From Marsupella aquatica (Eukaryota > Marchantiophyta): a stretch of 64,000 nucleotides of DNA. A program made the translations under genes and the position numbers. The stretch is from assembly GCA_973895155.1 (NCBI GenBank), contig OZ316896.1, positions 19,096,001-19,160,000 of the forward strand, given 5' to 3'. Of this stretch, positions 46,674 through 59,159 are shown in pieces (the stretch's first letter is position 1; the number at the start of each line of letters is the position of its first letter). Under the pieces are notes generated by a model that saw only the letters and a list, made by a program, of their open reading frames with translations, ran no database searches and had not been told where the DNA came from.

Positions 46674-46880
46674 ATGAGGCGGGGCTTTGAGCTATTGCTT
46701 GTACCGACAAGTATTTTGCAAAGGATCATATGTCAGTTACAAACTAGAGATGATCAAGAGCTGAAAAGACAACTGAGACAGAAAACCTTAAATTGCAGTA
46801 CTGGCACTTTTAAAGTGGATAGTTCCTTTGGAGGAAGACGTCGTTTCATAGTTTATAGGTGTCGACAGCAAGCAGATTGA
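46674..46880 (+). CDS. Putative short peptide, right copy
   Basis: ATG 46674 opens 68 codons beginning MRRGFELLLVPTSILQRIIC, the partner of the frame at 27741. Relative to it, nine bases are deleted in the hydrophobic part, keeping the frame. The downstream sequence is longer and unrelated in frame. Coding status is doubtful. Confidence 0.18.
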   Translation: MRRGFELLLVPTSILQRIICQLQTRDDQELKRQLRQKTLNCSTGTFKVDSSFGGRRRFIVYRCRQQAD

Positions 46881-48290
46881 GTTTTGCTCCAGCATGACTT
46901 GACATCTGCAAAAACGGATCATTGAGAGGTGGATGTTATGTACAACAAATCTGTTTTCTCCCCTTTTTAGCCAGATCACAGAGCAAGTCACCAAACTCAA
47001 TTGCAATTATCGTTGATATCCCTGACTGTTGGCGATTGACCGGTCTTGTTATTATTCTATGCAGAGGGACATAATTATGAGAGACCTAGGAGCTTCGGGC
47101 GCTTTTTGATAAATGGCACAACGTACTGCTAGTGTAGATGACGAAACCGGTTGTTTTTGAAGAACTTCTCGAGTACAAACCAACCGATGCCAGGTATTTT
47201 GCACCTTGTTTGCTTCCCAAACTAGCAATTTCAAAGGCTTGGCATAGTGATAAAGACTGTAAACTATATGTTTCCTCCTTACAGTGGAACTGTTGGTGAT
47301 TCAAAGTTCCAATGATAGCAAATTTGTAGCTGGTTGCTCGTTAGATGAGATCAATTGCCCTTTGATCAATCTACTATATTATCCCGATAGAGGGAATTAT
47401 GTTTGATGACAGAAAAGTTGAGGTCACCCTCATCCCATGGCTGAAAGGAGCTTTGAAGATGCTGAGGATGTGCATTTCTACTACTTCTAGTTGTAGACCT
47501 CATGTCAGCTTGAGGTCAGAGGGGTGAGGAACAAGTTATACTTGGGGATTTTACAAGATACCCATGACCTTCCTCTGTTTAACCATTTCGGCAATGCCCA
47601 ACGTTTATGCCAACAACGTTGACATCAGACCTATATATTGGCCGTGATGGAAGCAGAGTGAACGAGCGTTGACAACATTTCGTTCAAACAGATAATCCTG
47701 ATTTCGCTCGTCACAGCAGGACCAATAAGTGAATTGCCATTCTGGGAGGAAACGTTGGATTGTGGAAATAATGAGAAGAAACTTGCCTGGGGTAGCATCC
47801 AACACGGCCACACCAGCGGACAACTTATCTCCAGCCCTCCCAATTCTTAAGTTGTATGTCGACATATTTCTCTTCATAGATTGAACTTGACAGCCAGTGT
47901 GACATCTCTTATGAGGTTTTCCCCTTCAACAAAACAAGTCATATGTGTTGGACCTGGCTCATTTCCCAGCGCAAGTGTGCCAGTATTAGAACGCTGTTTG
48001 CATTTAAGATAGTTCAACATTTTATGTGTGGCGGGAGCGCATATTATTTCAAGTCGTTCTGGCAAGTACAGTTCACTGTCCACCGCAATTTGTGTGACAC
48101 CAACATTAGTGTGACTCACACTAATTTGTGTCGAAAGCATTTTTTACAAAAAATCTCACTGCCCAGCTGTGTTAAGTCAAACTATTTACAGGCTTATGAC
48201 AACACCCTTTACTGGCTTGTGAAACATATGAAAAAAGAACATCCGAGTTGACAGGACACCACACGGGAGCATGATTGCAGTATTCAACAT

Positions 48291-48500
48291 AGTTGACCAC
48301 TAGATCACTGCAATATTCAATGATCGGTGTCAAATCAATTTCTGAAAATGAAACAGGCTTTATTTACAGAATTGGACATATGCTGACTGAGAGATAGTTG
48401 ACCACTAGAGCACTGCAGTATTCAATGACCGGTGTCAAATCAATTTCTGAAAATGAATCATGCTTTATTTACAGAATTGGACACGTACTGACTGAGAGAC
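48291..48500. repeat. 105-bp tandem duplication
   Basis: Units 48291-48395 and 48396-48500 begin AGTTGACCACTAGA and contain GGTGTCAAATCAATTTCTGA and TTATTTACAGAATTGGACA. The left duplication copy has a different local duplication at the same place (32240-32420), so the two arose independently. Confidence 0.85.
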
Positions 48501-48849
48501 GTTTATTCACTTACAATACTTCCCCTGCTGTGGCACCCTATCCTAAAACTGTCACACAAGGTTTGCAGCAATTGTCTCCGATTCCTGTGCCTCCCAACAA
48601 GGTTGCCCTCCTGGTGGTGCAATTGAACCTCTGGTTCTTAGTTTTGTACCCTCTGCTGTGTGTTGTGTTTCTCCGTGCTCTCAGTATTCAATTGTACTCA
48701 ACAGCCTTGGCAGTAATTGGAACAAAAGTGATTAAGTCAATTCTTCAAGTCAGTTTTTGCTTCAGCAAATGGACTTCGGGAGATTTAATGAAGGTTTAGA
48801 GAAATGTTGTCACTAAATTTAGGGTAGCTTCATGTTTGAGCACTTGAGT

Positions 48850-48892
48850 GTCACACTAATTGCACTGACCGGAACAGTACAATTAGTGTGAC
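48850..48892. repeat. Inverted repeat, 13-bp arms
   Basis: GTCACACTAATTG (48850-48862) and CAATTAGTGTGAC (48880-48892) with a 17-base loop. The same core occurs several more times nearby (48104, 48115, 48938, 48990). Confidence 0.85.
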
Positions 48893-50600
48893 TAGAGGCG
48901 TGACTTCATGTGAGGTGCAGTTAGAGAGACACCAAAATTAATGTGACCCCGCTATTTAACGAGAGACCAAAGATGTAAGGGCTACGCAATTAGTGTGACA
49001 CTCGCAGCGGAAATGTAGCTGACTCATACAAGGTAACCACTGTAGAGAGTGGCAGGCCCTTTTCAGATTCTTGGTGTGAACCGTGGGGCTCTTGAAAGAC
49101 CATGGTTCACCATCAAGAACTGTTCGATGTTCGTGGAACTCGGTGGCCGACATCAGAAAAAATTGATGCACAGGAATTTATTTACACATTCAGCTGGCAA
49201 ACGTTTTACATATGAAGTGCAAAAGAGGAACACAAGTGGTTAACTGAAAGGGCCTCCTATTCACCTTGAATATGAAGGCCATCAAAATAATCAAGCTGAT
49301 TGCTGCAAAGAAACTAAGAGGGCAAAGTAGATTGTGGCTGAAAAAGTGGTCAGAGCAACCATCTATAAAGAAAAGAACGCATCGTAGTAAAGAACATTTC
49401 GTTGGGATGACACAACGCTATTTTTACGCAGTTGTAAGAGCACATAGTGTGGCATGAATCAGAAGCTCCTACAGGCGACGAAAAGTAGCTTACGATGAGA
49501 AATGGGAACATAAAGTCGAGCCAAGACTTATCCAAATCAGAGCCCACATTCATATGGGCTCACTCAGCCCAATGCCAGAAGGGTATGTTTTTCCAGAATC
49601 ATCCAGCTTCGCCTACAAGGATGCCCACAGTTTTGCCATGTCACAGCACCAGGTTCCTCCATAGGACTGGGTTTAATCTGCTTCATTTGCAAAGGGAGGT
49701 CTCTGTTGGGGAATACAAAGTTAATCTCAGAGCTCTGCAAACGAGGTCATCAACAGACTACCACTAAGAGTTTCAAGTCACGGTCACTTGTGTATTGGAC
49801 CGTGGCTCTCGACGATGCTGCCGACTGACCACGGCTGGAGCACTAGAGTCATTTGTTGTTCCTCCTTGCTCAAGCCTTTCTTGGAAAATAGTATCACCAA
49901 TTGTGGCTTACGGGACAAAAAATCAAGGGGTTGCAACACTCGCACTGCGTACGAAGGCATGTTGTAGGCACAAAATTTCTTCCAATATTCATTCAAGTTC
50001 TGATTATTCGAGCATTGACTCCCTTTCCTGACAAATTAGTGCAGCTGTGGTTACAAAACAAATCAAAACAAAACAAAAGGAATACAGTAAAGCCTAAAAT
50101 CTTTGGATTGGAATTTGCATTGATCGGTCTCATTTTGAACTTGAGGAATTGAAGGAGCAGGATCATCTGATTTCCAAATATATCCAAGTCGTTTAGAATC
50201 TCTGGGGAAATTTGCGTAGAGATGTGATATACACGACCGTCTGTGTCGTCATAGAACGCTCCAATCATGGTACATAAGTCACGCTTTCCAGCTCGACCTT
50301 TCTCAACGCTTTCAAGTTATGTAAGCAGTTATATTGAAAACTGAACTGACGACTCTGTCCGGGGCAACGTCCACCAGTCTCATTTGCAAGCGAGGCTACG
50401 TTCGAACGCCTTCATACCAATTATAGTCTGGAATCGTACATTTGTTTGAAGGAGGCATTTAGACCCAAAAACTCACACTCCAGACTCTGTTGTGGAGTAG
50501 AAACGAAGACAAGATAGTCCTACGACCACAATTACGGGAATGTTGAACCTACGCTGCCAGAAGCTCTGTTCATAGTCTTGCAACTTGGGGTCGGCCAGCT

Positions 50601-51299
50601 CTTGCTTGGACCTCTTCCTTCTGACCTGAAATTCTCTTTGTTCGTCTTCTTATGTTCAGTTGTACTTCCATTCCCTCCTCTCTTTGGGAATATCTAACCC
50701 CTTCAAATTTTCTCTGGTCCTGTCTGGACTCCAATTGGTTTGCACTGCGATTGCATTGTGTGACTCTTTGAACTCCATATTAGGAAAGCTGTACACTGTA
50801 GAACTGTCTCATTTTCTTGTCATTGTTTCACTCCGACAAGGAAAGGACGCAGTCACGAGACATGGCCGGCGTTTCCGTGTGGCACGTTGGAGACAAAAAC
50901 CGAGCTCGGACAAAACAGATGATTTTCTACATGGGCAGAAATTGCAGTCGAGGGTCTGGTTGTTTCATGGGCAAGAAAATAGATCCTGGAATGAATCACC
51001 AAGACAAGGTCTGGAAACGCGCTGAACAAACCGTGTAATGTTTAGAGTTCCCCGTTGTCGACTTCTGCTGTACATGGGCAAATCATATTAAACAAGCTTC
51101 GCGAGCCATGCAGCATCCAATTGTTGAATGTTTCGCACAAGAATTTCGGGAACGTCCCGTTTTGTTGGTGGAAACGATACAACTGAATCGGCCCTGCGAA
51201 GGGAGAAGAAGAAAAAGATGGAGTCAACTTTCAAATGCGAGACTACGAGAATTGTCCGCGACAAAGAAGAACATTCCGTGGAAAGGGACCGACATTCTC
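50601..51299. other. No gene supported
   Basis: Two overlapping open frames (50660-51025 and 50862-51038, the second beginning MAGVSVWHVGDKNRARTKQM) have no recognised family. They lie just past the end of the duplication. Confidence 0.3.
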
Positions 51300-51426
51300 G
51301 ACTATAATTACTGCCACAGTAGTAATAAATATACTAGTAATAGAGCTAACTTTAGCCAAACATCTGACTATGGTTACACTAATTATTATAACAAAATAAC
51401 TCTAGACCTAAGATAAATGCCTAACA
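51300..51426. mobile_element. 3' fragment of a copia-family LTR
   Basis: Ends CTCTAGACCTAAGATAAATG-CCTAACA, which parallels CTAGACGTAAGAGTAAATA-CCCAACA of the intact LTR. The part CTGACTATGGTTACACTAA matches the relic tail near 3752-3775. The upstream boundary is not defined. Confidence 0.5.
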
Positions 51427-54400
51427 ATTCATTATACTTCCTTGAACCAAATAAGTACACGGGATTTTAGGCTATCAAACTCCTCTTGGTGACCTCCAAT
51501 GAGATTATTTCTCCGGAGTTTCAGTTTGTTGCTCAGGAAGGTTTTAGTTCTTATGAACCAAGTAGGTCCACGGGTTTAGGCTATCAAACTCCTCTTGGTG
51601 ACCTCCTATGCAGTTATTTCTTCAGAGTTTCAGTTTGTTGCTCAAGAGGGTTTTAGTTCTTATGCACTTGTTGGGTTTAGGGTTTGGGGACTCTTGGGCT
51701 TTTTGGCACTTTGATCTTCTTAGGTTTTACCTTTGGTCTCCTGCCTTTGGGGATTTGGGTGCTTTTTCGCTCTATAAGTTCTCAAGCTAGCACGACATTG
51801 AGAAGAGTGTTTTGGTAGGGGTGTAGATTCCTTGATAATTAGAGCCCAGCTCTCTTTCATTCCCCCCAATATACAATTGACTCATTAAAGCAATGGTGGA
51901 TGATCAGTGCTTTCCATATTAAGCTTTCCAAAGTGAGGCCAAAGTGGCGGCCCCAACAAGATTCCAAGTCACAGTTTCCATATATAGTTCCCCTGGTTAC
52001 TTTGGTGAACTTGTCATCCATATACAAAATCATGGCATTTGTATAAATACAAAAAAAAATAGTGACAGTGTTGTAAATTAGAACATCTTTCCTGGCAAAG
52101 TACTTAAAATTTGATAGAGTGTCTCCAAACTGGGAAGTAAGCCAAAGTTATTCTTTATGATCAATCTTGTAACTCCTATGGGACCCTCGATGGGACCCGG
52201 TTGACAACTTAGAAAAATGTGGGAGGCAGCAGATGTGCCCCACAAGGCAGGGGTTGCAGCCTACCTGAGTCTCCCAGTGTATATCCCACAGCTGTCACAC
52301 CTAAAGCAACAGCCATTGCCATGTCAGGCCCAACCAAGCACCTTCAATTGAGCCTTTTGCAAATTTACTAACTGAAACCTAAAACTAGCAGGAAATTTGC
52401 TAAAATCATTTAACCCCATAATTTGTCATATGTGCATAATGTTTACTCCAAGTCCCGCTATCTGCGCTCTACTTTACACTAGCCAAATGACCCGTTCCTT
52501 ACCTAAATAGATATGAAGAGTACTGTTGAACAATAAAATATATGTTATTTTGCTTAGTCTTTGCCCCATCTTTGTTTTTTGTCTATTCTCATTTCAGTTT
52601 TGTCTTTATATACAGTCAATGTCACTTTTGTCAATCCTTTGATTTTAAATGAATCTTATCATCTCAGTTTTGTCTCTACTAGGAGTTATGGTCTAGAGGT
52701 TTCACCATATACCTAGACCCTTAAAAGTAGATTTCAGTTGGAGCTTGTATAATAAGATTACAATTTTCTATCTTGAAAACTCTTGAAAGTAGATTTAAGT
52801 TGGAGCTTGTATAATAAGATTACAATTGTATATCTTAAAATCCGAGTCCGCCAAAACAATAACAATCAAAAGTTGGGTTCCGTGTGGACTGATAGCCCTC
52901 TACAGCAGAGTACTGGAGGTCCGATCTTGCTTGCTGACGCCGTTCCTTACTCCACCACGTAACCTGCACTACAGTGTTGTACTATAGTAGTTCACCGTCA
53001 TATAAGGAGTTACTGTGGTGCCAGTACGAGTCCTCACAGCACCACGTAACCTGCACTACAGTACAAAACTGTGGTAGTTCACTATTACAAGGAGTAACCG
53101 TACCGCTAATACGTAGAGCGAAGCAGCATTCACTGAGAAACCTTTCTAAGCGCTCTTTAAAAAGTCTTCGTATTTGCTATAAGCACCCTGATTTTGGGGG
53201 ATTTTAGGAACTGCTCTGTATTTGTAGGGAACTAATTACAATTTTCCCATACGTTGCGTGTTATTGTTGAAAATAACTTATGTTAAACAAAAATGTTGTC
53301 TAACTTAAGTATGACATCACAACTTTCCAACGAAATTGATACTGTATACTTTTTCGCTTTTTTCAGAAAACGAGTACCGAAAATGTATGTCTCTTGAATT
53401 TAGGGACAGGACTTTCGTTTGCAAGTTTTTATTTTCTTGCCAGACCTACAGCCTTCCCTTAGGATAGGCATCACAATTCAAACACTGTTGAGTGTCACAT
53501 CTAGGTCCGGATTGGCATTCTCATGAAACTGTGTCCAACTGGAGTCCTACTGAGTTGCCGTGGTCACATCACATCACACCGTCCCCCCACCACACAAACA
53601 AAATTTCCTGCCCATCAAATTTACTAGTCTTCCCAATTCCCATCCACGAAAAGCTCAGCCAGGTTTCCCATTTTGGGAAATGAATTGCAATTTCTCTAAA
53701 ATGAGAGTTACTTCTATTGTAAAATGCTTGATGCCAGTGTGTGAGTCGTATGGAGAGAGTTCAAACACCAAACTTGCATATCCAATCTCAATAACATAAC
53801 ATAAAATTATACCATTAGAATTCTGGGATGATTGAGATATCTACATCTAGTATAGTAACTAAGTCACTAAGTAGGTCTCCTATTTTGAGAATAGTGTCTC
53901 CTGGTTGTGAGCCACTGAGCCTTCTAATTTTTGGTAGTCCCCTGATGTGTGCCTTGTTTATTGGGTCTCTTATCCTAAAGTATAATACACAGTTGTGCCA
54001 CTTTTTAGAGTGGTAGTCATTCAAATTTGAAGGGCATAAAAATTTAAAAATGTGATCAAAGGTAAGTAATAAAATCAAAATGTGGATTGAGTTTAGTGTG
54101 ACACAAAAAGTTACACCATTGTCCAAGACAAGCCAAATAATCACACGAGACACCCCAAAAAGTGAAAAACTTTAATTAATGCACGACAATCAATGCACGA
54201 GGATCAAGGAGGATACTCCCTCCAGGCCTCCATGATCCGTATTGTATATACTCAGAGTATTCTATATATTCAATATTATGTGCAACATAGTTTTGTATAA
54301 TAGTGATAAGAGGAGTTTAATTGCTAATAATATTTTAGTCACTTGATAAATAAAAAATTATTCTCCCAATATTTGTGGTGATTTTTAGAGTCATTTGCAC

Positions 54401-54659
54401 TATCCTTTTCAATGCCAAAAAACAACAATAATAAGACCCAAAGACATAGTGAAATGCATGACACGGACGTTGATGGCAAGTTGTCGGGCGAGGGGCACAC
54501 TTGCAATGTAGGGCAGCCCCTCGAAGGGCTCCAGTCGCACACGGGTGGGGAGGGAGGGGGCGGCGAGCGAGTGGAGTGATGGTGAAATGGGGAAAAGGGG
54601 GAGGTTAAGGTTTAAAAAGAACATAAGAGGAAAAAAAGTTTAAAAGGGGGGAAAAACAC
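51427..54659. other. Repeat-rich, no gene seen
   Basis: Contains an 86-bp direct duplication (CCAAATAAGTACACGGG at 51448; CCAAGTAGGTCCACGGG at 51559), a 62-bp duplication (AGTAGATTT.AGTTGGAGC at 52727 and 52789) and an 89-bp duplication (CCACCACGTAACCTGCACTA at 52952; CACCACGTAACCTGCACTA at 53041). The piece 54475-54560 is unusually GC-rich. Confidence 0.45.
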
Positions 54660-55782
54660 CTCTCATTTTGTTATACTTTTGTGGTTGTCATAGCCAGTGG
54701 TTTGTGCAATGATGTCTTTTATTCAAAGAATTTTTTTGTGCAAGGAGAAAAAAGAAAAAGGGAACTTTTGTGGCTGCCGTGGCCAGTATTTTGCACAATG
54801 ATATCTTTCATTCAACAAAAAGTTTTGTGCAATTTTTTATTCAATGATATCTTTTGCACCATGAGCTATTTCTCAACAACATCTTTAACCAAACAACATC
54901 TTTTATGCAACGCACGGGGATTGAAAGGATAACGATAAAATGGTCATCTTTGCTAAACCCTTAAACCTGAAACCGATAATATAACATTGCGCCAATGTAT
55001 AGAGTGGTCGCCATTCAAATGCAAGGGCATTTTGGGTAAAAAACAAACAAAGAAAAAGACTTGCTCCTTCTCTCCTTGACTTTTTACTTCATAACATCTT
55101 TCACATAATGACAACTTGAATGAAACGACACTTTTTTTTTCTTTATAACATCTTTTACTTCACGATATCTTTGGCAAAATGACACATTTTTCTTATCAAC
55201 ATCTTTCACATAATGGCATCTTTGGCAAAATGATTTCAAGGACATCTTTTGTGCAATGCACGGGTATTTTCCCTCAACGATGTCTTGGCTGACATGACAT
55301 CTTTTCCCTCAATGATGTCTTTGCTGACACGACATATTTTTTCTCAACGACATCTTGCCCGACATGACAATTGTTTTCTTGACAACATCTTGGCCGACAT
55401 GACATCTTTTTTCTTAACGACCTCTTGACCGACATGACAAATGTTTTCCTCAATGACTTCTTTTCTCTTAACGACCTCTTGGCCATCTTTTTTTCTCAAC
55501 GACTTCTTTTCTCTCAACGACCTCTTGGCCGACACAACATCTTTTCTCTCCATGACCTCTTGGCCGACACTACATCTTTTTTCTCCACGACCTCTTGGCC
55601 GACACTACATCTTTTCTCTCCACGACCTCTTGGCCGACACAACATCTTTTTCTCTCCACAACCTCTTGGTTGACACTACATATTTTCTCTCAACGACCTC
55701 TTGGCCGACACGACATCTTTTTTTCTCAACGACATCTTGGCCGACATGACTTCTTTTGTGCAACGCACGGGTATTGAGCTAG
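54660..55782 (+). mobile_element. Helitron-like 3' terminal region with tandem repeats
   Basis: The right end reads GTGCAACGCACGGGTATTGAGCTAG|T (split here at TATT), that is, a short GTGC..GCAC hairpin followed by CTAG with T as the next base. This is the canonical plant Helitron 3' end (hairpin + CTRR, insertion before T). The same subterminal motif occurs at 54900-54917 (TGCAACGCACGGGG) and 55250-55266 (TGTGCAATGCACGGGTAT) without a CTAG end. No Rep/helicase frame and no certain 5' end (TC) were found, so this is a non-autonomous or truncated copy. Confidence 0.6.
55262..55750 (+). repeat. 35-bp minisatellite, about 13 units
   Basis: Units resemble ATCTTTTCTCTCAACGACC + TCTTGGCCGACACAAC. 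Period is about 35 bp; the right half is more uniform than the left, and two units are longer. Long open frames over the array result from its period and are not genes. Confidence 0.92.
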
Positions 55783-55972
55783 TCTTTGATATTATGCCTC
55801 TAAATATTGGCCTTCTACTTTTGGTTCTGTGACGTATATTAGATTGGCAACTAGTACTCTTATAGCTACATACTAGATAAAGATACAGTGAATTGGGAAA
55901 ATTAAGTGACCAAAATATTTACAAATGAGATTTAGGCGATTATTCGAATTCCCCTACAGCAAATGTGGACCA

Positions 55973-56300
55973 GTACAGTTCCCTTCGCTGGCCGCTGTAC
56001 CTCCCCATTTTAGGGCCAAGGAAAAAACAAAAAGGAACAAAACAATACGTGCAAGGACTGTACGTTTTCCAAGAAAGAAAAAGGCGGCCCTCACTGTCTG
56101 GCACTCTGGCAGGGACAAGCGCCATAAGGACACCACTGGGCACTGGGCCCTCATGACTTCGTCCTGTCCCTTGCTTTCCAGGCCTGACGCTGATCCAACT
56201 CAGTGGGGCCTTTGAAGTTTGTTGACGAGACAGGTGTGCTCGATTCGAGGGAGTGCAGTACAGTGATCAAAGTACAAACCCAAGCCTGCACTTATCCATG
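55973..56300 (+). repeat. Direct repeat pair, copy 1
   Basis: Shares ordered blocks with 56905-57190: GCTGTACCTCCC, GGCCAAGGAAA, CAAGAAAGAAAAAGGCGGC, GGGAC, TTTCCAGGC.TGACGCTGATC, GAGACAG and ATCAAAGTACA. The two copies lie about 930 bp apart in the same orientation. They may be LTRs of an old element or a dispersed repeat. Confidence 0.6.
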
Positions 56301-56904
56301 GTATGCATTATGTTATATATGCATGTGATATACTTTATGTATTTCTCCATATGTGCATAGTTGCATCACCAACTAAATGCACGGGAAATCGGGTGTGCAA
56401 TTTTCCATATGTTGTGTCAGGTCACTCATTCAGTCATTTGGGACTCCTCATATGAACTTGAAAACACGGCCCTCAATTCTCACCATGAATTACGACCCTC
56501 CAAAGGGTTCTTAATTCTTTTCCAAGGCGCCTCCAAGTTACTTACTGCTCGGGACCTTGGCTCTGACAAAGATAATTTTTTACCATTGAGATAAAACTCA
56601 AGGCACCTCTTGCAGTAAGTGAACTTTGGGTTCTCACCCTCACCAGATTTTGCTCCGCATCCTGAATACTTATCAGTAAATGCTTCTTATGTATGCATTG
56701 TAATAATTAATAAATATATACATTTACATTTACAGACCTGTACTTATGTACTTATCACTAAGTGAATGTAGACCTGCACATATACGGGGTACATTGGAGT
56801 ATTTTTCCAAAGGAAATAGTTGTAAAGTTAGTCTACTACACAGTAGGCGGTAGGTAAGCACCGAATGCACTTATATATGATGCACTTATGCACGGTACAT
56901 TTTA

Positions 56905-57190
56905 CAGTTCGATCCACTAGCAGCTGTACCTCCCGGCCAAGGAAAGAACCAATAAGTACAGTACTTGCGTCGTTAGAACAGAGACGGACAGTACCTTTCA
57001 GAGAAAGACAAAGGCGGCTCTTACTGTTGTCTGTAGGGACGGAGGACTGGCCCCTGTGGCCCCCTGTAAGTCGTCCTGTATATGGTCACTTTCCAGGCAC
57101 GACGCTGATCGAAGAGTGTGAGGGCCCTTGACGTTTCTGGAGGAGACAGATATGATTCGCGGTACTGCAGTACGATCATCAAAGTACAGG
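56905..57190 (+). repeat. Direct repeat pair, copy 2
   Basis: Partner of 55973-56300, with small indels throughout. No frame is conserved between copies, so the repeat is probably non-coding. Confidence 0.6.
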
Positions 57191-57607
57191 ATTCGTTCCT
57201 TGGTCATCTGCTCGTCTCCTACTGTTATGTTAGCTGCCTAATTTACAAAATTTGATTTGAGTGAACTAGCTCGTTCTTTTAACGTGAATAGTAGGAGAAC
57301 AATAAAAATATCACCAAAATATATTCTTTATTAACATGTTTTGAAAATTAATGAAAAAATTAAAAAATTATTAGGCATATCATTTTAATAATCATACATA
57401 ACATACCATAATATTCTTTTCTATGCATATCCCACTTTCAGTTTTTCTATCCCACTTATGCACATATCATATGATGGGGCCATAAAGATTAGTTTTTAAT
57501 ATAAATAGAAATTATAACAAAAAGTAACCATGATTATCATTTGACATAACATACATCATAGATATCAGTTTGCACATCCACATGATGAGCCATGGAGTTC
57601 CAGTCTA

Positions 57608-57809
57608 GAGACTTCACTCTAGAATCCTAGATCTCAACTCTAGCTTGTAGTTGGAGATTTATAAATAAGATTACCCAAACTTCCATCAGAACTGTTTGAA
57701 GCCCCATGGAGACTTCACTCTAGAATCCTAGGTCTCAACTCTAGCTTGTAGTTGGAGATTTATAAATAAGATTACCCAAACTTCCATCAGAACTATTTGA
57801 AGCCCCATG
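57608..57809. repeat. 101-bp tandem duplication
   Basis: Units 57608-57708 and 57709-57809, GAGACTTCACTCTAGAATCC ... TTTGAAGCCCC, almost identical. Diverged relatives of this unit occur at about 42850-42950, 52690-52740 and 38110-38180, so it belongs to a dispersed family. Confidence 0.85.
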
Positions 57810-59159
57810 GACAACAAAGTTGGTTGTTAAACACCCATGGGTCATATTTTGAATTTGAGTTTAGTTTTTAATAAGTATGTTTATATATTCAAATATTTTG
57901 TAGTTTGAGTATGTAGTGTAGTATATGCTAGAGTAAACTACACTTCCATCAAACTGTGTATTTTTGGAAATTTGGTTGAATTTCTCATCATAAAACTAAG
58001 AGTAATTCCATTAGATTAATTTCCAGTGTGTTAAAATGAAATATTTGGACTTACCTATTTTTGACCTCCTCCTTCTCTAGTTTTCTTGCAAGTGCAAACT
58101 AAGGATTATTTTAGTACTCATGATCATCAAGTCATGGCCCCAAACTCCCATGGACCACCAAAATGTGGTCCTGGGGAGCACCGATCCCAAATGGTGGTCC
58201 TTCCTGGCTTCAGTTTACCATCAGAATCTGCACATAGAAGATAAAACCCCAAAATGAATCTGCTTTAAAATATTTGAATGGGGAACATATGAAAGTGAAT
58301 GAGCAGAAACCTTAAGTGAATGACAGAAGAAAAATGACAGTGAAATAACCTCAATTTATTCTTGGCTTTATTTTCATGCAAATAGTGTCTATTTAGTTGC
58401 AAAACAATCAAGTTTGCAACTATTGCAAGCACCTAAGTAAGTGACAAAAGAGTCCTAAATGTATGCTAAATTCCATGAAGTTTGTAATTATTTTGTCCTT
58501 GCTACATTTCATGCTGCCTAAAACAGCCCCCAAAGGGATTCTGTGTGAATTTTGGAAGGAAATGCGGTGTGAAAGGTTAGCCTCTGTCCCTGCCATGGTC
58601 GCTCCTGGTGCCTTGCTTATTGGAACTGTGTAAGTACTCCAGGTCACCCGGAGTACTCACTTTCAAAGCGCAAATGTCGAGTCCACAGATATGTGTCCTT
58701 CCGCAGCCCTCCGATCGGCAGCTCAATTAATTTTGTCCGTTCATCAAATTAGTCAATCTATGGTTCAAAATTCAGATCCTTTTGGGATCTAGGTCTCAGA
58801 AAAACCAGATTATCAGATGATGAAAAGTGAGGGAGAAATTGATAATAAAAAAAAACAGTCCAAACAATCTCATTGGTGGAGGCCAAAAATTTGGACAGGT
58901 CTGACAGGGACAGGTGGCCTAGGTTACCATCGGGTGATCAGGCACATATTCACACAATCCACTACTATTTGCTCAGTCCATTTTGGGAAGTCAAAGAAAG
59001 ATCTACCTACAGGGGGTGGGCATAAAGTTGCTCCTGGCACAGTAACAATGCAAAGTGCCAAATTGTAGAGGCAGTGGCTTGCTGATTCTCAAGAGCCAAA
59101 GAGTTATTTTTACTTGCTTCCACATATTTAGGGATGGCCATTTAAAAATTTCCAGACTT
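57810..59159. other. No gene seen
   Basis: AT-rich intergenic sequence with no recognised coding region on either strand. Confidence 0.4.

Larger units (their letters stand above)
40150..50600. repeat. Segmental duplication, right copy
   Basis: Collinear with 23680-33500 in blocks A (40150-42717), B (46013-46917) and C (46918-50600). Relative to the left copy it has about 3.3 kb extra between A and B, including the TRIM at 45526, and about 1.1 kb extra at 49360-50515. It has its own later tandem duplications, for example the 105-bp repeat at 48291. Confidence 0.85.
46918..50600. other. Duplication block C, right copy; no recognisable gene
   Basis: Matches 30880-33500. On the minus strand near 47790-47870 an open stretch reads NLRIGRAGDKLSAGVAVLDA before a possible GC-AG donor (CCCCAG|GCAAGT). 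Its left-copy counterpart contains a stop. 49360-50515 has no partner in the left copy and no recognisable gene. Confidence 0.35.

Noticed and set aside
55274-55777. Several long open frames on both strands
   Set aside because: Produced by the 35-bp minisatellite; the same peptide recurs at the array period in different frames.
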